From the NCBI RefSeq assembly GCF_004348985.1, contig NZ_SMKW01000023.1, positions 1 through 64,000 of the forward strand: DNA of 64,000 bases. Reading direction: 5' to 3'. The DNA is from Saccharopolyspora elongata (lineage in GTDB: Bacteria; Actinomycetota; Actinomycetes; Mycobacteriales; Pseudonocardiaceae). The position numbers were made by a program, and so were the translations under genes. Positions 55,409-63,087 of the stretch are shown here, piece by piece; the stretch's first letter is position 1; the number at the start of each line of letters is the position of its first letter. Below the pieces are notes generated by a model. It was not told the DNA's origin. It saw only the letters and a list, made by a program, of their open reading frames with translations, and did no database searches.

Positions 55409-55593
55409 GACTGTTTCCAGACTCGTCTTGCGTGGCGGTGCCGGTAGCGGAACCTCACACGCCGCCTGGACTCCGGGATCCCCGACTTGTGTATGACCAA
55501 TACACGGCGTCCGGGCTGTCCTCGCCAGACGACGTCTGAGAACCCGCGGCGGTGCCAGTGGCGTGCGTGGGCTAAGCGGCTGCGCCGCTTCAA
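55409..55593. repeat. Dispersed structured element, copy B
   Basis: 185 bp aligned with 34822-35005 in the same absolute orientation, about three quarters identical by eye. It lies between the methyltransferase stop and metK, beginning 33 bases after that stop when read on the minus strand. The 17-bp stem pairs 55454-55469 with 55525-55540. Two stem positions differ from copy A on both sides so that pairing is kept (C-G to G-C, and G-C to A-T), and two C.A pairs become G.U in minus-strand RNA. Confidence 0.8.
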
Positions 55594-55626
55594 GGACAAC
55601 GACCAATCCCATCTCCGGCATCGTTC

Positions 55627-57330
55627 TCAGGCGCGGGCGTGGATGATGCCCCAGGAGAGGTTGCCCGCCTTGCCACCTGCGACCCAGTTCTTCAGACCCG
55701 TCTTCATCTTGGCGCGGTATTCGTCGCTGATCCGGTCCGCCAGCTCCGCTTCCCGGCTCTCGAGTACGTCTAGAACGCGCCCATAGTGCACGGCTAGGAA
55801 CTCGGTCAGGTCCTCGAAGTCGAAGTTCTGCAGGCCGAGGCGGGCCAGCTCGCGGCGGTAGAAGCCGGGCGAGCCCATCGTCTCCAGGTTCAGCCGGTCC
55901 AGGATCGGCCCGAGGTCCTTCGACTTTGCGCCGTCCGCGGCCATCGGGTCGGTGAAGATGAAGGAGCCGCCGCCCTTGAGCACCCGGGACACCTCCTCCA
56001 GGACCCGCTCCCGGTCGCCGCTGTGCAGGATCGCGTCCTGCGACCAGACGATGTCGAAGGCGTTGTCCTGGAACGGGATGTCCTCGAAGGAACCGTCCTT
56101 GACCTCGATCAGCTCGTCCAGCCCCGCGGCCCGGGTGAACTCGAGGTTCCGGGCGTTCTCGACCTCGCTGAGGTTCAGGCAGGACACCTTGCAGCCGTAG
56201 GTCTCGGCGAGGTGGCGGGCCGCGCCGCCGTAGCCGGAGCCGATGTCCAGGATGCGGGTGTCCGGGGTGATCTCGACCTTGTCGGCCATCCGCTCCACGG
56301 TGCGGCGTGAGGCGCTGTCGATGTCCTCGTCCGGGGTCTGGTAGATGCCGACGTGAATGTCGTTGCCGCCCCAGACGTGGTAGTAGAAGTTGTCCGCGTC
56401 CTCGGAATTGTAGTAATCCCGCGCGGTGTGCACCGCGGTCGAGTACACGTCGGAGAGCTCTTCGTCCGGCCGGTACTTCTTCTCCGCCACGTGGATGAAG
56501 AAGTCGGGTTCGGCGTCGTGGTAGGTCTCCTGGAAATCGCCGTAGGTGTCGATCCGCTGGAAGCCGACTTCGCGCATGAGCCGCCGCGTGTAGTTCTTCC
56601 GCAGCGGGTACATGTTCAAGAAGAATTCAGATTTGTCCGGGAACGTGTACTTGAAGCGCGCCAGGCCCTCGTCGACGTAATCGGGCTCCGCGGAAACGTC
56701 CTCGCCGGCGTAGTAGTAGGTGTGCTTCGACGAGAATCCGTTGTCCAGAATCGAGTCGTAATTTCGTTGATCGATGATCAGCACGCCGTCGTGCTTGAGC
56801 ATCGCGTAGAACTCGGCGAGGGCTTTGCGCCGATCTCGTTCGGAGAACAGGTGCGTGAAGGAGTTGCCGAGGCAGATGATCGCGTCGTACTCGCCGTGGA
56901 CGTCACGATTCAGCCAGCGCCAGTCGGCGTGCACCACGCGGAGGATGTGGCCGCCGTAGGTCAGTCCGTTGCTGAACGCCTTGGCCAGCATCTGCGGGCT
57001 GCCGTCGGCGCTGACCGCGTCGAAGCCCTCCTCCAGCAGCCGCACGGAGTGGAAGCCGGTGCCGGTGGCGACGTCGAGCACCGAGCGGACGCCACGGGCC
57101 TTGAGCTGGTCGATGAAGAACGAGCCCTCGCTCTGGTAGCGCTTCTTCCAGTCGATCAGCTCGTCCCACTTCTCGACGAAACCGCCGACGTACTCGTACG
57201 TGTAGTGGTCAGATTCGCGCACTTCCAACGGGTTCTCGCCGAACACCTGCTCCTCGCGCGCCACCAGACCAGCGGTGTCCTGAGATCCGGGCTGCTCACT
57301 CGAAGCAAGATCGTCCACGCTCTTCGCCAT
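55627..57330 (-). CDS. Fused glycine-sarcosine / sarcosine-dimethylglycine N-methyltransferase (glycine betaine synthesis)
   Basis: The 567-aa protein has two SAM methyltransferase halves. Residues about 1-290 form the GSMT half, with motif I SVLDVATGTGFHS about 83-95 and the VHADWRWLNRDVHGEYDAIICLGNSFTHLF segment. Residues about 291-567 form the SDMT half, with motif I RILDIGSGYGGAARHL about 359-374 and WSQDAILHSGDRERVLEEVSRVLKGGG. Together they methylate glycine three times to glycine betaine, an osmolyte. Most organisms with this pathway use two genes; the fused form and its length match the halophilic actinomycete enzyme. ATG 57330 starts MAKSVDD. It heads the run of SAM-cycle genes. The protein is acid-rich, consistent with salt adaptation. 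Confidence 0.95.
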   Translation of the reverse strand: MAKSVDDLASSEQPGSQDTAGLVAREEQVFGENPLEVRESDHYTYEYVGGFVEKWDELIDWKKRYQSEGSFFIDQLKARGVRSVLDVATGTGFHSVRLLEEGFDAVSADGSPQMLAKAFSNGLTYGGHILRVVHADWRWLNRDVHGEYDAIICLGNSFTHLFSERDRRKALAEFYAMLKHDGVLIIDQRNYDSILDNGFSSKHTYYYAGEDVSAEPDYVDEGLARFKYTFPDKSEFFLNMYPLRKNYTRRLMREVGFQRIDTYGDFQETYHDAEPDFFIHVAEKKYRPDEELSDVYSTAVHTARDYYNSEDADNFYYHVWGGNDIHVGIYQTPDEDIDSASRRTVERMADKVEITPDTRILDIGSGYGGAARHLAETYGCKVSCLNLSEVENARNLEFTRAAGLDELIEVKDGSFEDIPFQDNAFDIVWSQDAILHSGDRERVLEEVSRVLKGGGSFIFTDPMAADGAKSKDLGPILDRLNLETMGSPGFYRRELARLGLQNFDFEDLTEFLAVHYGRVLDVLESREAELADRISDEYRAKMKTGLKNWVAGGKAGNLSWGIIHARA

Positions 57331-57451
57331 TCTTCACTCCCACCACTCACGTTGGTCATGCGCCACCGCAGAACTCGGGGCCGCGCAAATCCGTGCCCCG
57401 AGCTCGTCTCGTGGCCGTGTCGGGTCGCCACTGCGAAAAAAGGCAACGCCC

Positions 57452-57476
57452 GTACCGGCGTGGGCAGCCGAGAAAC
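57452..57476 (-). promoter_or_regulatory. Stress-sigma (SigB-like) promoter candidate for the betaine cluster
   Basis: On the minus strand GTTT (57476-57473) is followed after 15 bases by CGGTAC (57457-57452). Actinobacterial SigB/SigF-type promoters, used under osmotic stress, have GTTT then 14-16 bases then GGGTA(T/C). One mismatch is present. It would give a 5' leader of about 115 nt. Inference only. Confidence 0.35.
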
Positions 57477-57508
57477 GCTCAAGGCCGCAACACCTACGCC
57501 GATCACTT

Positions 57509-57532
57509 CCGGTCGGCACCCTCGCCGACCGG
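57509..57532 (-). promoter_or_regulatory. Hairpin upstream of the betaine methyltransferase
   Basis: CCGGTCGGC (57509-57517) and GCCGACCGG (57524-57532) form a perfect 9-bp stem with a 6-base loop. Further upstream GGTTA-AC-TAACC (57556-57567) is a palindrome of operator size. Both lie 180-240 bases before the start codon and may take part in osmotic control. No SAM or SAH riboswitch fold was recognised here. Confidence 0.4.
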
Positions 57533-57569
57533 CCCTGACGCGATATTCCTGCGTCGGTTAACTAACCTA

Positions 57570-58073
57570 GGCGAAGGAGATCGCAAAGCAAGCGTACGAA
57601 CGTGTGACGCTAATCACCGGAATACGATGAATGCGTGATTTCCACTGTCACCCTGGGTGAATAAATGCGCTGCCACCTGCGCCGATTCGGCGCATTTCGA
57701 GGGACGCAACGATCACGCGAGTGCAGAATGTCAGCGATCTGTGTATACTGACGCCCGCTTTGCCTTACCACAACAACTGCAAATTACACAACCGCGATTC
57801 CCGTCAAAATTATGAAGACTGGGCAGCGTGGCGGTTGACTTTTTCTCTTTTCATTGAGTTCATCGCGGCGCGGAGCACAGATGTTACGGTGCCCACCTCA
57901 CGCATGCGAGCCATTTTTCCGCGCCGGACCCGGCCCCCGGCCGCCGCCCTCCCCCATCAGGCATGCTTCACGCTCCCCCCGCCCGGGACGATCGGCGGAA
58001 GGTTCCTCGCCGCATCGGCCCTGGGGAAGTGTGGCACGCGCCCCCGAGGCGTGCCACCGCAGCAACGCCCGGC
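57570..58073. other. A/T-richer intergenic region, no gene recognised
   Basis: About 500 bp between the upstream region of the betaine methyltransferase and the acyl-CoA synthetase stop. The part from 57640 to 57900 is markedly richer in A/T than its surroundings and contains promoter-like words (TATACT near 57747, TTGACT near 57836). A plus-strand frame runs through it, but with poor codon bias and no RBS. It may contain the distal control region of the betaine cluster or a decayed gene. Confidence 0.45.
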
Positions 58074-59816
58074 TCAGCCCTTCAGCTCGGGGAAGTCCTC
58101 TTCGCGGAATTCGCGGTTCTCACCGCCGGGTCCGTCACCGGACCCACCGCCGGACCGGTGCAGTTCATCCTCCCGGCCGCGCAGTTCGACGCGGCGGATC
58201 TTGCCGGAGATCGTCTTCGGCAGCTCGTAGAACTCCAGCCGCCGCACCCGCTTGTAAGGGGCCAGGTGCTCGCGCGCGAAGCGCAGGATCGACAGCGCCG
58301 TCTCCCGCGTCGGCTCGTGCTGCCCGGCCAGCACCACGTACGCCTTCGGCACCGCGAGCCGGATCGGGTCCGGCGACGGCACCACCGCCGCCTCGGCCAC
58401 CGCCTCGTGCTCCAGCAGGACGCTCTCCAGCTCGAACGGCGAGATCCGGTAGTCGGAGGCCTTGAACACGTCGTCGGTGCGCCCGACGTAGGTGATGTAG
58501 CCGTCAGCGTCCCGCGATCCGACGTCACCGGTGTGGTAGTGCCCGCCGCGGGTCACCTCGGCGGTGCGCTCGGTGTCGTCGGCGTAGCCGGTCATCAGCC
58601 CGACCGGGCGCGGCTGCAGCGCCAGGCAGATCTCGCCCTCCTCGGCGGGTTCCCCGGTGACCGGGTCGAGCAGCGTCACCTCGAAGCCGGGCAGCGGGCG
58701 GCCCATCGAGCCCGGCCGGACCGGCTGCCCGGGCGTGTTGGCGACCTGCACGCTGGTCTCGGTCTGGCCGAAGCCGTCCCGGATGGTCACCGACCAGGCG
58801 CGCCGCACCTGCTCGATGATCTCCGGGTTCAGCGGCTCGCCTGCACCGACCACTTTGGACGGTGGCGTAGTCAGGGTGCCGAGGTCGGCCTGGATGAGCA
58901 TCCGCCAGACCGTCGGCGGCGCGCAGAAGCTGGTGACGCCGCAGCGCTGCATCTGCGCCATCAGCCCGGCCGCGTCGAACCGGGTGTAGTTGTAGATGAA
59001 CACCGTCGCCTCGGCGTTCCACGGCGCGAAGACGTTGCTCCACGCGTGCTTCGCCCACCCCGGCGAGGAGATGTTCAGGTGCACGTCGCCCGGCTCCAGC
59101 CCGATCCAGTACATGGTCGAGAGGTGGCCGATCGGGTAGGACACGTGGGTGTGCTCGACCAGCTTCGGCTTCGCCGTGGTGCCGGAGGTGAAGTAGAGCA
59201 GCATCGGGTCCTCGGCGCGGGTGGGGCCGTCCGGGGCGAACTCCGCGTCGGCCGCCGAACTGTCCGCATAGGACTCCCAGCCCGGCACCGGGTCGCCGAC
59301 CGCGATGCGGGTGTAGTCGCCGGGCACGTCGGCGAACTTCGCCGCGTCGGCCGCGGTGGTGACCACGTGCCGGGCCCGGCCGCGGTCGATCCGGTCGCGC
59401 AGGTCGGCCGGCCCGAGCAGCGGGGTCGCCGGGATGATCACCGCGCCCAGCTTCATCGCGGCCAGGATCGTCTCCCACAGCTCGACCTGGTTGCCCAGCA
59501 TCAGCACCAGCCGGTCGCCGCGGGACACACCGAGCCCGCGCAGCCAGTTGGCGACCTGGTTCGAACGGCGCGTCATGGCGCGGAAGGTCACCTGGTGCTC
59601 GCTGCCGTCGGCGTCGACGATCCACAGCGCGATGCCGTCGCGGCGCTCGCCGATCGTGTCGAACCAGTCCAGCGCCCAGTTGAACTCGGCCGGCTTCGGC
59701 CACTCGAAATCGCGGCGAGCGGTGTCGTAGTCCTCGCGGTGCCGCAGCAAGAAGTCCCGGGCGGTGCGGAACACCTCCGTCGCGGTGCCTTGCTGGGCTG
59801 AGGAATGACCGGTCAC
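58074..59816 (-). CDS. AMP-dependent acyl-CoA synthetase
   Basis: The 580-aa adenylate-forming enzyme has the P-loop-like LLYFTSGTTAKPKLVEHTH about residues 213-231, RDGFGQTETSV about 350 and the C-terminal hinge GRTDDVFKASDYRISPFELE. The catalytic lysine is in PKTISGKIRRVELR. It activates a carboxylic acid to acyl-CoA via acyl-AMP; the size and motifs fit the medium-chain or aryl ACSM-like group. GTG 59816 is chosen for its 8-base spacing from AGGAGG; a GTG two codons earlier is too close. It stands alone on this strand. Confidence 0.88.
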   Translation of the reverse strand: MTGHSSAQQGTATEVFRTARDFLLRHREDYDTARRDFEWPKPAEFNWALDWFDTIGERRDGIALWIVDADGSEHQVTFRAMTRRSNQVANWLRGLGVSRGDRLVLMLGNQVELWETILAAMKLGAVIIPATPLLGPADLRDRIDRGRARHVVTTAADAAKFADVPGDYTRIAVGDPVPGWESYADSSAADAEFAPDGPTRAEDPMLLYFTSGTTAKPKLVEHTHVSYPIGHLSTMYWIGLEPGDVHLNISSPGWAKHAWSNVFAPWNAEATVFIYNYTRFDAAGLMAQMQRCGVTSFCAPPTVWRMLIQADLGTLTTPPSKVVGAGEPLNPEIIEQVRRAWSVTIRDGFGQTETSVQVANTPGQPVRPGSMGRPLPGFEVTLLDPVTGEPAEEGEICLALQPRPVGLMTGYADDTERTAEVTRGGHYHTGDVGSRDADGYITYVGRTDDVFKASDYRISPFELESVLLEHEAVAEAAVVPSPDPIRLAVPKAYVVLAGQHEPTRETALSILRFAREHLAPYKRVRRLEFYELPKTISGKIRRVELRGREDELHRSGGGSGDGPGGENREFREEDFPELKG

Positions 59817-60023
59817 GTGCACACCCTCCTGGACTCGGCTGATTCACCCGATCACTTGAGCGGGCCAACAACGTAACCTCATGCGCCCTACCGATCCACG
59901 GCGCTTGCGCCGATTTGCGGGCGCTCTTTCGGCCGCGTTGACTGTGCGTGCGTTCATGGTCATTGTTGTCGGTTAATGGTGATTGCTTTTCGCCTTCTTC
60001 GGCAAGTCGGTCTGGAGGCAATC

Positions 60024-61841
60024 GTGCTGCTGCGCGCCCTGCTGCTCACCACGCTGTTGGCCACCGCCTCCGGGATTCCCGCGACCGCCGCCGTGGCCGC
60101 CGATCCCTGGCGCCCGAAACCGCCACCGCTGGCCACGCCGTGGACCGACGAGGTCGGCCCGGACAACGCCCTCCCCGAGTACCCGCGCCCGCAGCTGACC
60201 CGCGAGCGCTGGCTGAACCTCAACGGATTGTGGTCCTACGGCGGCGGATCGACCCCGCCGGCCGCGGCGACCGAGCAGATCCTGGTGCCCTTCCCTCCGG
60301 AGTCCGGGCTCTCCGGCATCCAGCGCCACGACGACCACATGCTGTACCGGCGGACCTTCGAGGTGCCGCCGGACTGGTCGGGGCACCGGCTGCTGCTGCA
60401 CTTCGGCGCGGTGGACCAGAAGGCCGAGGTGTCGGTCAACGGCCGGACCGTCGCGGTGCACGAGGGCGGCTACACCGGGTTCAGCGCCGACATCACCGAC
60501 GCGCTGCGCCCCGGCGCGAAGCAGGAACTCGCGGTGGCCGTCGAGGACCGAAACGACGCCAACCCGTACCCGGTGGGCAAGCAGCGCAACAAGGCGGGCG
60601 GGATCCTCTACACCGGCGCGTCCGGGATCTGGCAGACCGTCTGGCTCGAACCGGTGCCCGAGGCGCACATCGCCAAGCTCGACATCACCCCGGATCTGCG
60701 CGGTTTCGACCTGACCGCGCGCACCTCCGCGCGCGCCGGGCAACGGATCGAGGCGGTCGCCTTCGACGCCGAGGGCCGCGAGGTGGGGCGCGCCGACGGA
60801 CCTGCCGACACGGCTCTGCGGCTGGCGATGGCCGATCCGCACCTGTGGACACCCGACGACCCCTACCTCTACGGCCTCACGGTCCGGCTGGTCGGCGCCG
60901 ACGGGCGCACCGTCGACGAGGTCGGCAGCTACGCCGGGTTGCGCACCATCGAGCTGGTCGACGACTCGCAGGGGCGGCCGCGGATGGCGCTCAACGGCCG
61001 GATCCTGTTCCAGCACGGTCCGCTGGACCAGGGCTACTGGCCGGACGGGATCTACACCGCGCCCACCGACGAGGCGCTGCGGTTCGACCTCGCCGAGACC
61101 AAGCGGCTCGGGTTCAACATGGTGCGCAAGCACGTGAAGGTCGAGCCGGCCCGCTGGTACTACTGGACGGACCGGCTGGGCCTGCTGGTGTGGCAGGACA
61201 TGCCGTCGCTGCCGATCGACCTCGCCGACCCGCCCGGCAGTAACCCGCCGCCCGGCGCGGAAGCCCGCGCGCACTTCCGCGACGAGCTCACCGCCATGAT
61301 CGACCAGCTGCGCAGCGTCCCGTCCATCGTGGCCTGGGTGCCGTTCAACGAGGGCTGGGGCGAGTTCGACACGGCCGAGATCGCCGAGCTGGTCCGGCGC
61401 ACCGACCCGACCCGGCTGGTCAACGCCAACAGCGGGGTGAACTGCTGTTACTCGCTGCCGGACAGCCGCGCGGGCGACATCTACGACGACCACACCTACG
61501 TCGGCCCCGGCAGCCCGGAGGTGCGCGGCGAGCGGGCGTCGGTGGACGGCGAGTACGGCGGGCTGGGGCTGGTCGAGGAGGGCCACCTGTGGCCCGGCGA
61601 GCCCGGCGCGTACGAGATGACCAACAGCCGCGCCGAGCTGACCGACCGCTACGCCGAGGTCAGCGGCGACCTGGCCCGCATCGTCTCGGCCAACGGCCTG
61701 TCCGCGGCGATCTACACCCAGACCACGGACGTGGAGAACGAGGTGAACGGCTTCTTCACCTACGACCGCCGGATCCTCAAGCCCAACCCGGACGTGGTCC
61801 GCGCCCGCAACCAGGCGGTGATCGACGCCGGCACGCCCTGA
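60024..61841 (+). CDS. Secreted glycoside hydrolase family 2 enzyme
   Basis: The 605-aa protein starts at GTG 60024, seven bases after GGAGG, giving a signal peptide (MLLRALLLTTLLATASGIPA). It then has the GH2 layout: a sugar-binding beta domain with LNLNGLWSYGG and MLYRRTFEVPPDWSGHRLLLHFGAVDQKAEVSVNG, an immunoglobulin-like domain and a TIM barrel. The acid/base Glu is in VPFNEGWGEFDTAEI about residue 440, and the likely nucleophile Glu is in VDGEYGGLGL about 507. It resembles beta-galactosidase/glucuronidase-type enzymes; the sugar is unknown. A secreted aldose epimerase follows 165 bp downstream, suggesting extracellular sugar processing. Confidence 0.88.
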   Translation: MLLRALLLTTLLATASGIPATAAVAADPWRPKPPPLATPWTDEVGPDNALPEYPRPQLTRERWLNLNGLWSYGGGSTPPAAATEQILVPFPPESGLSGIQRHDDHMLYRRTFEVPPDWSGHRLLLHFGAVDQKAEVSVNGRTVAVHEGGYTGFSADITDALRPGAKQELAVAVEDRNDANPYPVGKQRNKAGGILYTGASGIWQTVWLEPVPEAHIAKLDITPDLRGFDLTARTSARAGQRIEAVAFDAEGREVGRADGPADTALRLAMADPHLWTPDDPYLYGLTVRLVGADGRTVDEVGSYAGLRTIELVDDSQGRPRMALNGRILFQHGPLDQGYWPDGIYTAPTDEALRFDLAETKRLGFNMVRKHVKVEPARWYYWTDRLGLLVWQDMPSLPIDLADPPGSNPPPGAEARAHFRDELTAMIDQLRSVPSIVAWVPFNEGWGEFDTAEIAELVRRTDPTRLVNANSGVNCCYSLPDSRAGDIYDDHTYVGPGSPEVRGERASVDGEYGGLGLVEEGHLWPGEPGAYEMTNSRAELTDRYAEVSGDLARIVSANGLSAAIYTQTTDVENEVNGFFTYDRRILKPNPDVVRARNQAVIDAGTP

Positions 61842-61925
61842 CGACTGGCGACCCGGTCGGCCACCGGCCACAGTGGATGGCGATCACGACCGTTGATCGG
61901 AGCTCGGCCACATCACCCGGGACCG

Positions 61926-61987
61926 GCGCGATTTCGCGAGAAATCGACCGTCACCCGGGTGAACGTCGATTTCTCGCGGAATCGCGC
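61926..61987. repeat. Long hairpin between GH2 and epimerase genes
   Basis: Arms of 23 bp, 61926-61948 and 61965-61987, differ at one position. The left arm starts GCGCGATTTCGCGAGAAA. The loop contains the palindrome TCACCCGGGTGA. It ends seven bases before the AGGAGG of the epimerase gene, so it could terminate read-through or limit translation. The core resembles 6183-6204. Confidence 0.7.
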
Positions 61988-62006
61988 ACTCCCCAGGAGG
62001 TCCAGG

Positions 62007-63029
62007 ATGCGACGTTTCAGCCGGCGGGCCGCGCTCGCCACCGCTGCCGGTGCGACCACCGCCGCCGCGCTCGGCGGCAGCGCCACCGCGCAGTCGGCCG
62101 ATCCCGGCGGCGGCCGGTGGACGGCGAACGGGCGGCTGTACGAGATCCGCTCCGGGCGGCAGCGGGCCGTGATCGCCGGGGTGTCGGCGACGCTGCTGTC
62201 GTGGCAGGCCGACGGCGTCGAAATGCTGCTGACGCACCCGGCCGACGAAGTCGGCGAGGGCTACCAGGGCAAGACGATCCTGCCCTGGCCCAACCGGATC
62301 GACCACGGCCGCTACACCTTCGGCGGCGAGGAGCTGCAGGTCCCGATCAACGAGCCGGAGCGGGACACGGCGCTGCACGGGCTGATGAGCTTCGTGGAGT
62401 GGCAGCCCGTGCGGCACCGCGCCGACGGCGTCGTCCTGGAGTACGTGCTGCCGCCGGACTACGGCTACCCGTTCCGGCTGGCGTTCCGGATCGAGTACGA
62501 AGTGGACGCCACCGGAGTGCGAAGCACGTTGAGCGCCAAGAACATCGGCGACACCGCGGCCCCGTTCGGCACCGCCAACCACACCTACCTCGGCGCCGGC
62601 GGGGACCGCATCGACGACATCGTCTTCGAGCTGCCCGCCGACACCTACTACGTCGTCGACGACCGGCTGATCCCCACCGGCACCGCCCCGGTCGAGGGCA
62701 CCGACTACGACTTCCGGTCGCCGCGCCCGATCGGAGCGACCGAAATGGACACCGCGTTCACCGGGCTCAGCCGCGGCGCCGACGGCGGCGCGGTGGTGCG
62801 GTTCGCCCGCCCGGACGGCGTGACCGCCGAGCTCTGGGTCGACCGCACGCACGGCTACCTGCAGGTCTACACCGACGACAGCCCGGCGACCGACCGCCCG
62901 GGGCGGGCCGGGATCACCGTGGAGCCGATGACGTGCGCGCCGAACGCGTTCGTCACCGGCGACGGCCTGATCACCCTGCGGCCGGGCGCGATCCACCGCG
63001 GCACCTGGGGCTACCGCATCGCGGGCTGA
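62007..63029 (+). CDS. Tat-exported aldose 1-epimerase family protein
   Basis: The 340-aa protein starts at ATG 62007 (AGGAGG six bases upstream). Its N-terminus, MRRFSRRAALATAAGATTAA, is a twin-arginine signal. The mature part has the galactose mutarotase fold: ILPWPNRIDHGRYTFGG, LHGLMSFVEW with the first active-site His, FGTANHTYLG with the second, and VEPMTCAPNAF with the catalytic Glu. It interconverts anomers of aldoses outside the cell and pairs naturally with the secreted GH2 enzyme just upstream. Confidence 0.92.
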   Translation: MRRFSRRAALATAAGATTAAALGGSATAQSADPGGGRWTANGRLYEIRSGRQRAVIAGVSATLLSWQADGVEMLLTHPADEVGEGYQGKTILPWPNRIDHGRYTFGGEELQVPINEPERDTALHGLMSFVEWQPVRHRADGVVLEYVLPPDYGYPFRLAFRIEYEVDATGVRSTLSAKNIGDTAAPFGTANHTYLGAGGDRIDDIVFELPADTYYVVDDRLIPTGTAPVEGTDYDFRSPRPIGATEMDTAFTGLSRGADGGAVVRFARPDGVTAELWVDRTHGYLQVYTDDSPATDRPGRAGITVEPMTCAPNAFVTGDGLITLRPGAIHRGTWGYRIAG

Positions 63030-63033
63030 TCGG

Positions 63034-63079
63034 GTCGTGAGTGCGCAACCGGGCTGGAACCCGGTTGCGCACTCACGAC
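63034..63079. terminator. Perfect 20-bp hairpin of the TCGTGAGTG family
   Basis: GTCGTGAGTGCGCAACCGGG (63034-63053) and its complement (63060-63079) pair perfectly around CTGGAA. It lies five bases after the epimerase stop and nine before the convergent stop, so it serves both genes. Confidence 0.85.
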
Positions 63080-63087
63080 TCCTGCAC

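Noticed and set aside
57331-57840. SAM or SAH riboswitch upstream of the betaine methyltransferase
   Set aside because: I looked for the conserved cores of known SAM and SAH aptamers on the minus strand and found none; only simple hairpins are present. A covariance-model search would be decisive.
57721-58230. Plus-strand ORF of 169 codons in the A/T-richer gap
   Set aside because: No RBS, weak codon bias in its first half, and its second half is the shadow of the acyl-CoA synthetase 3' end.
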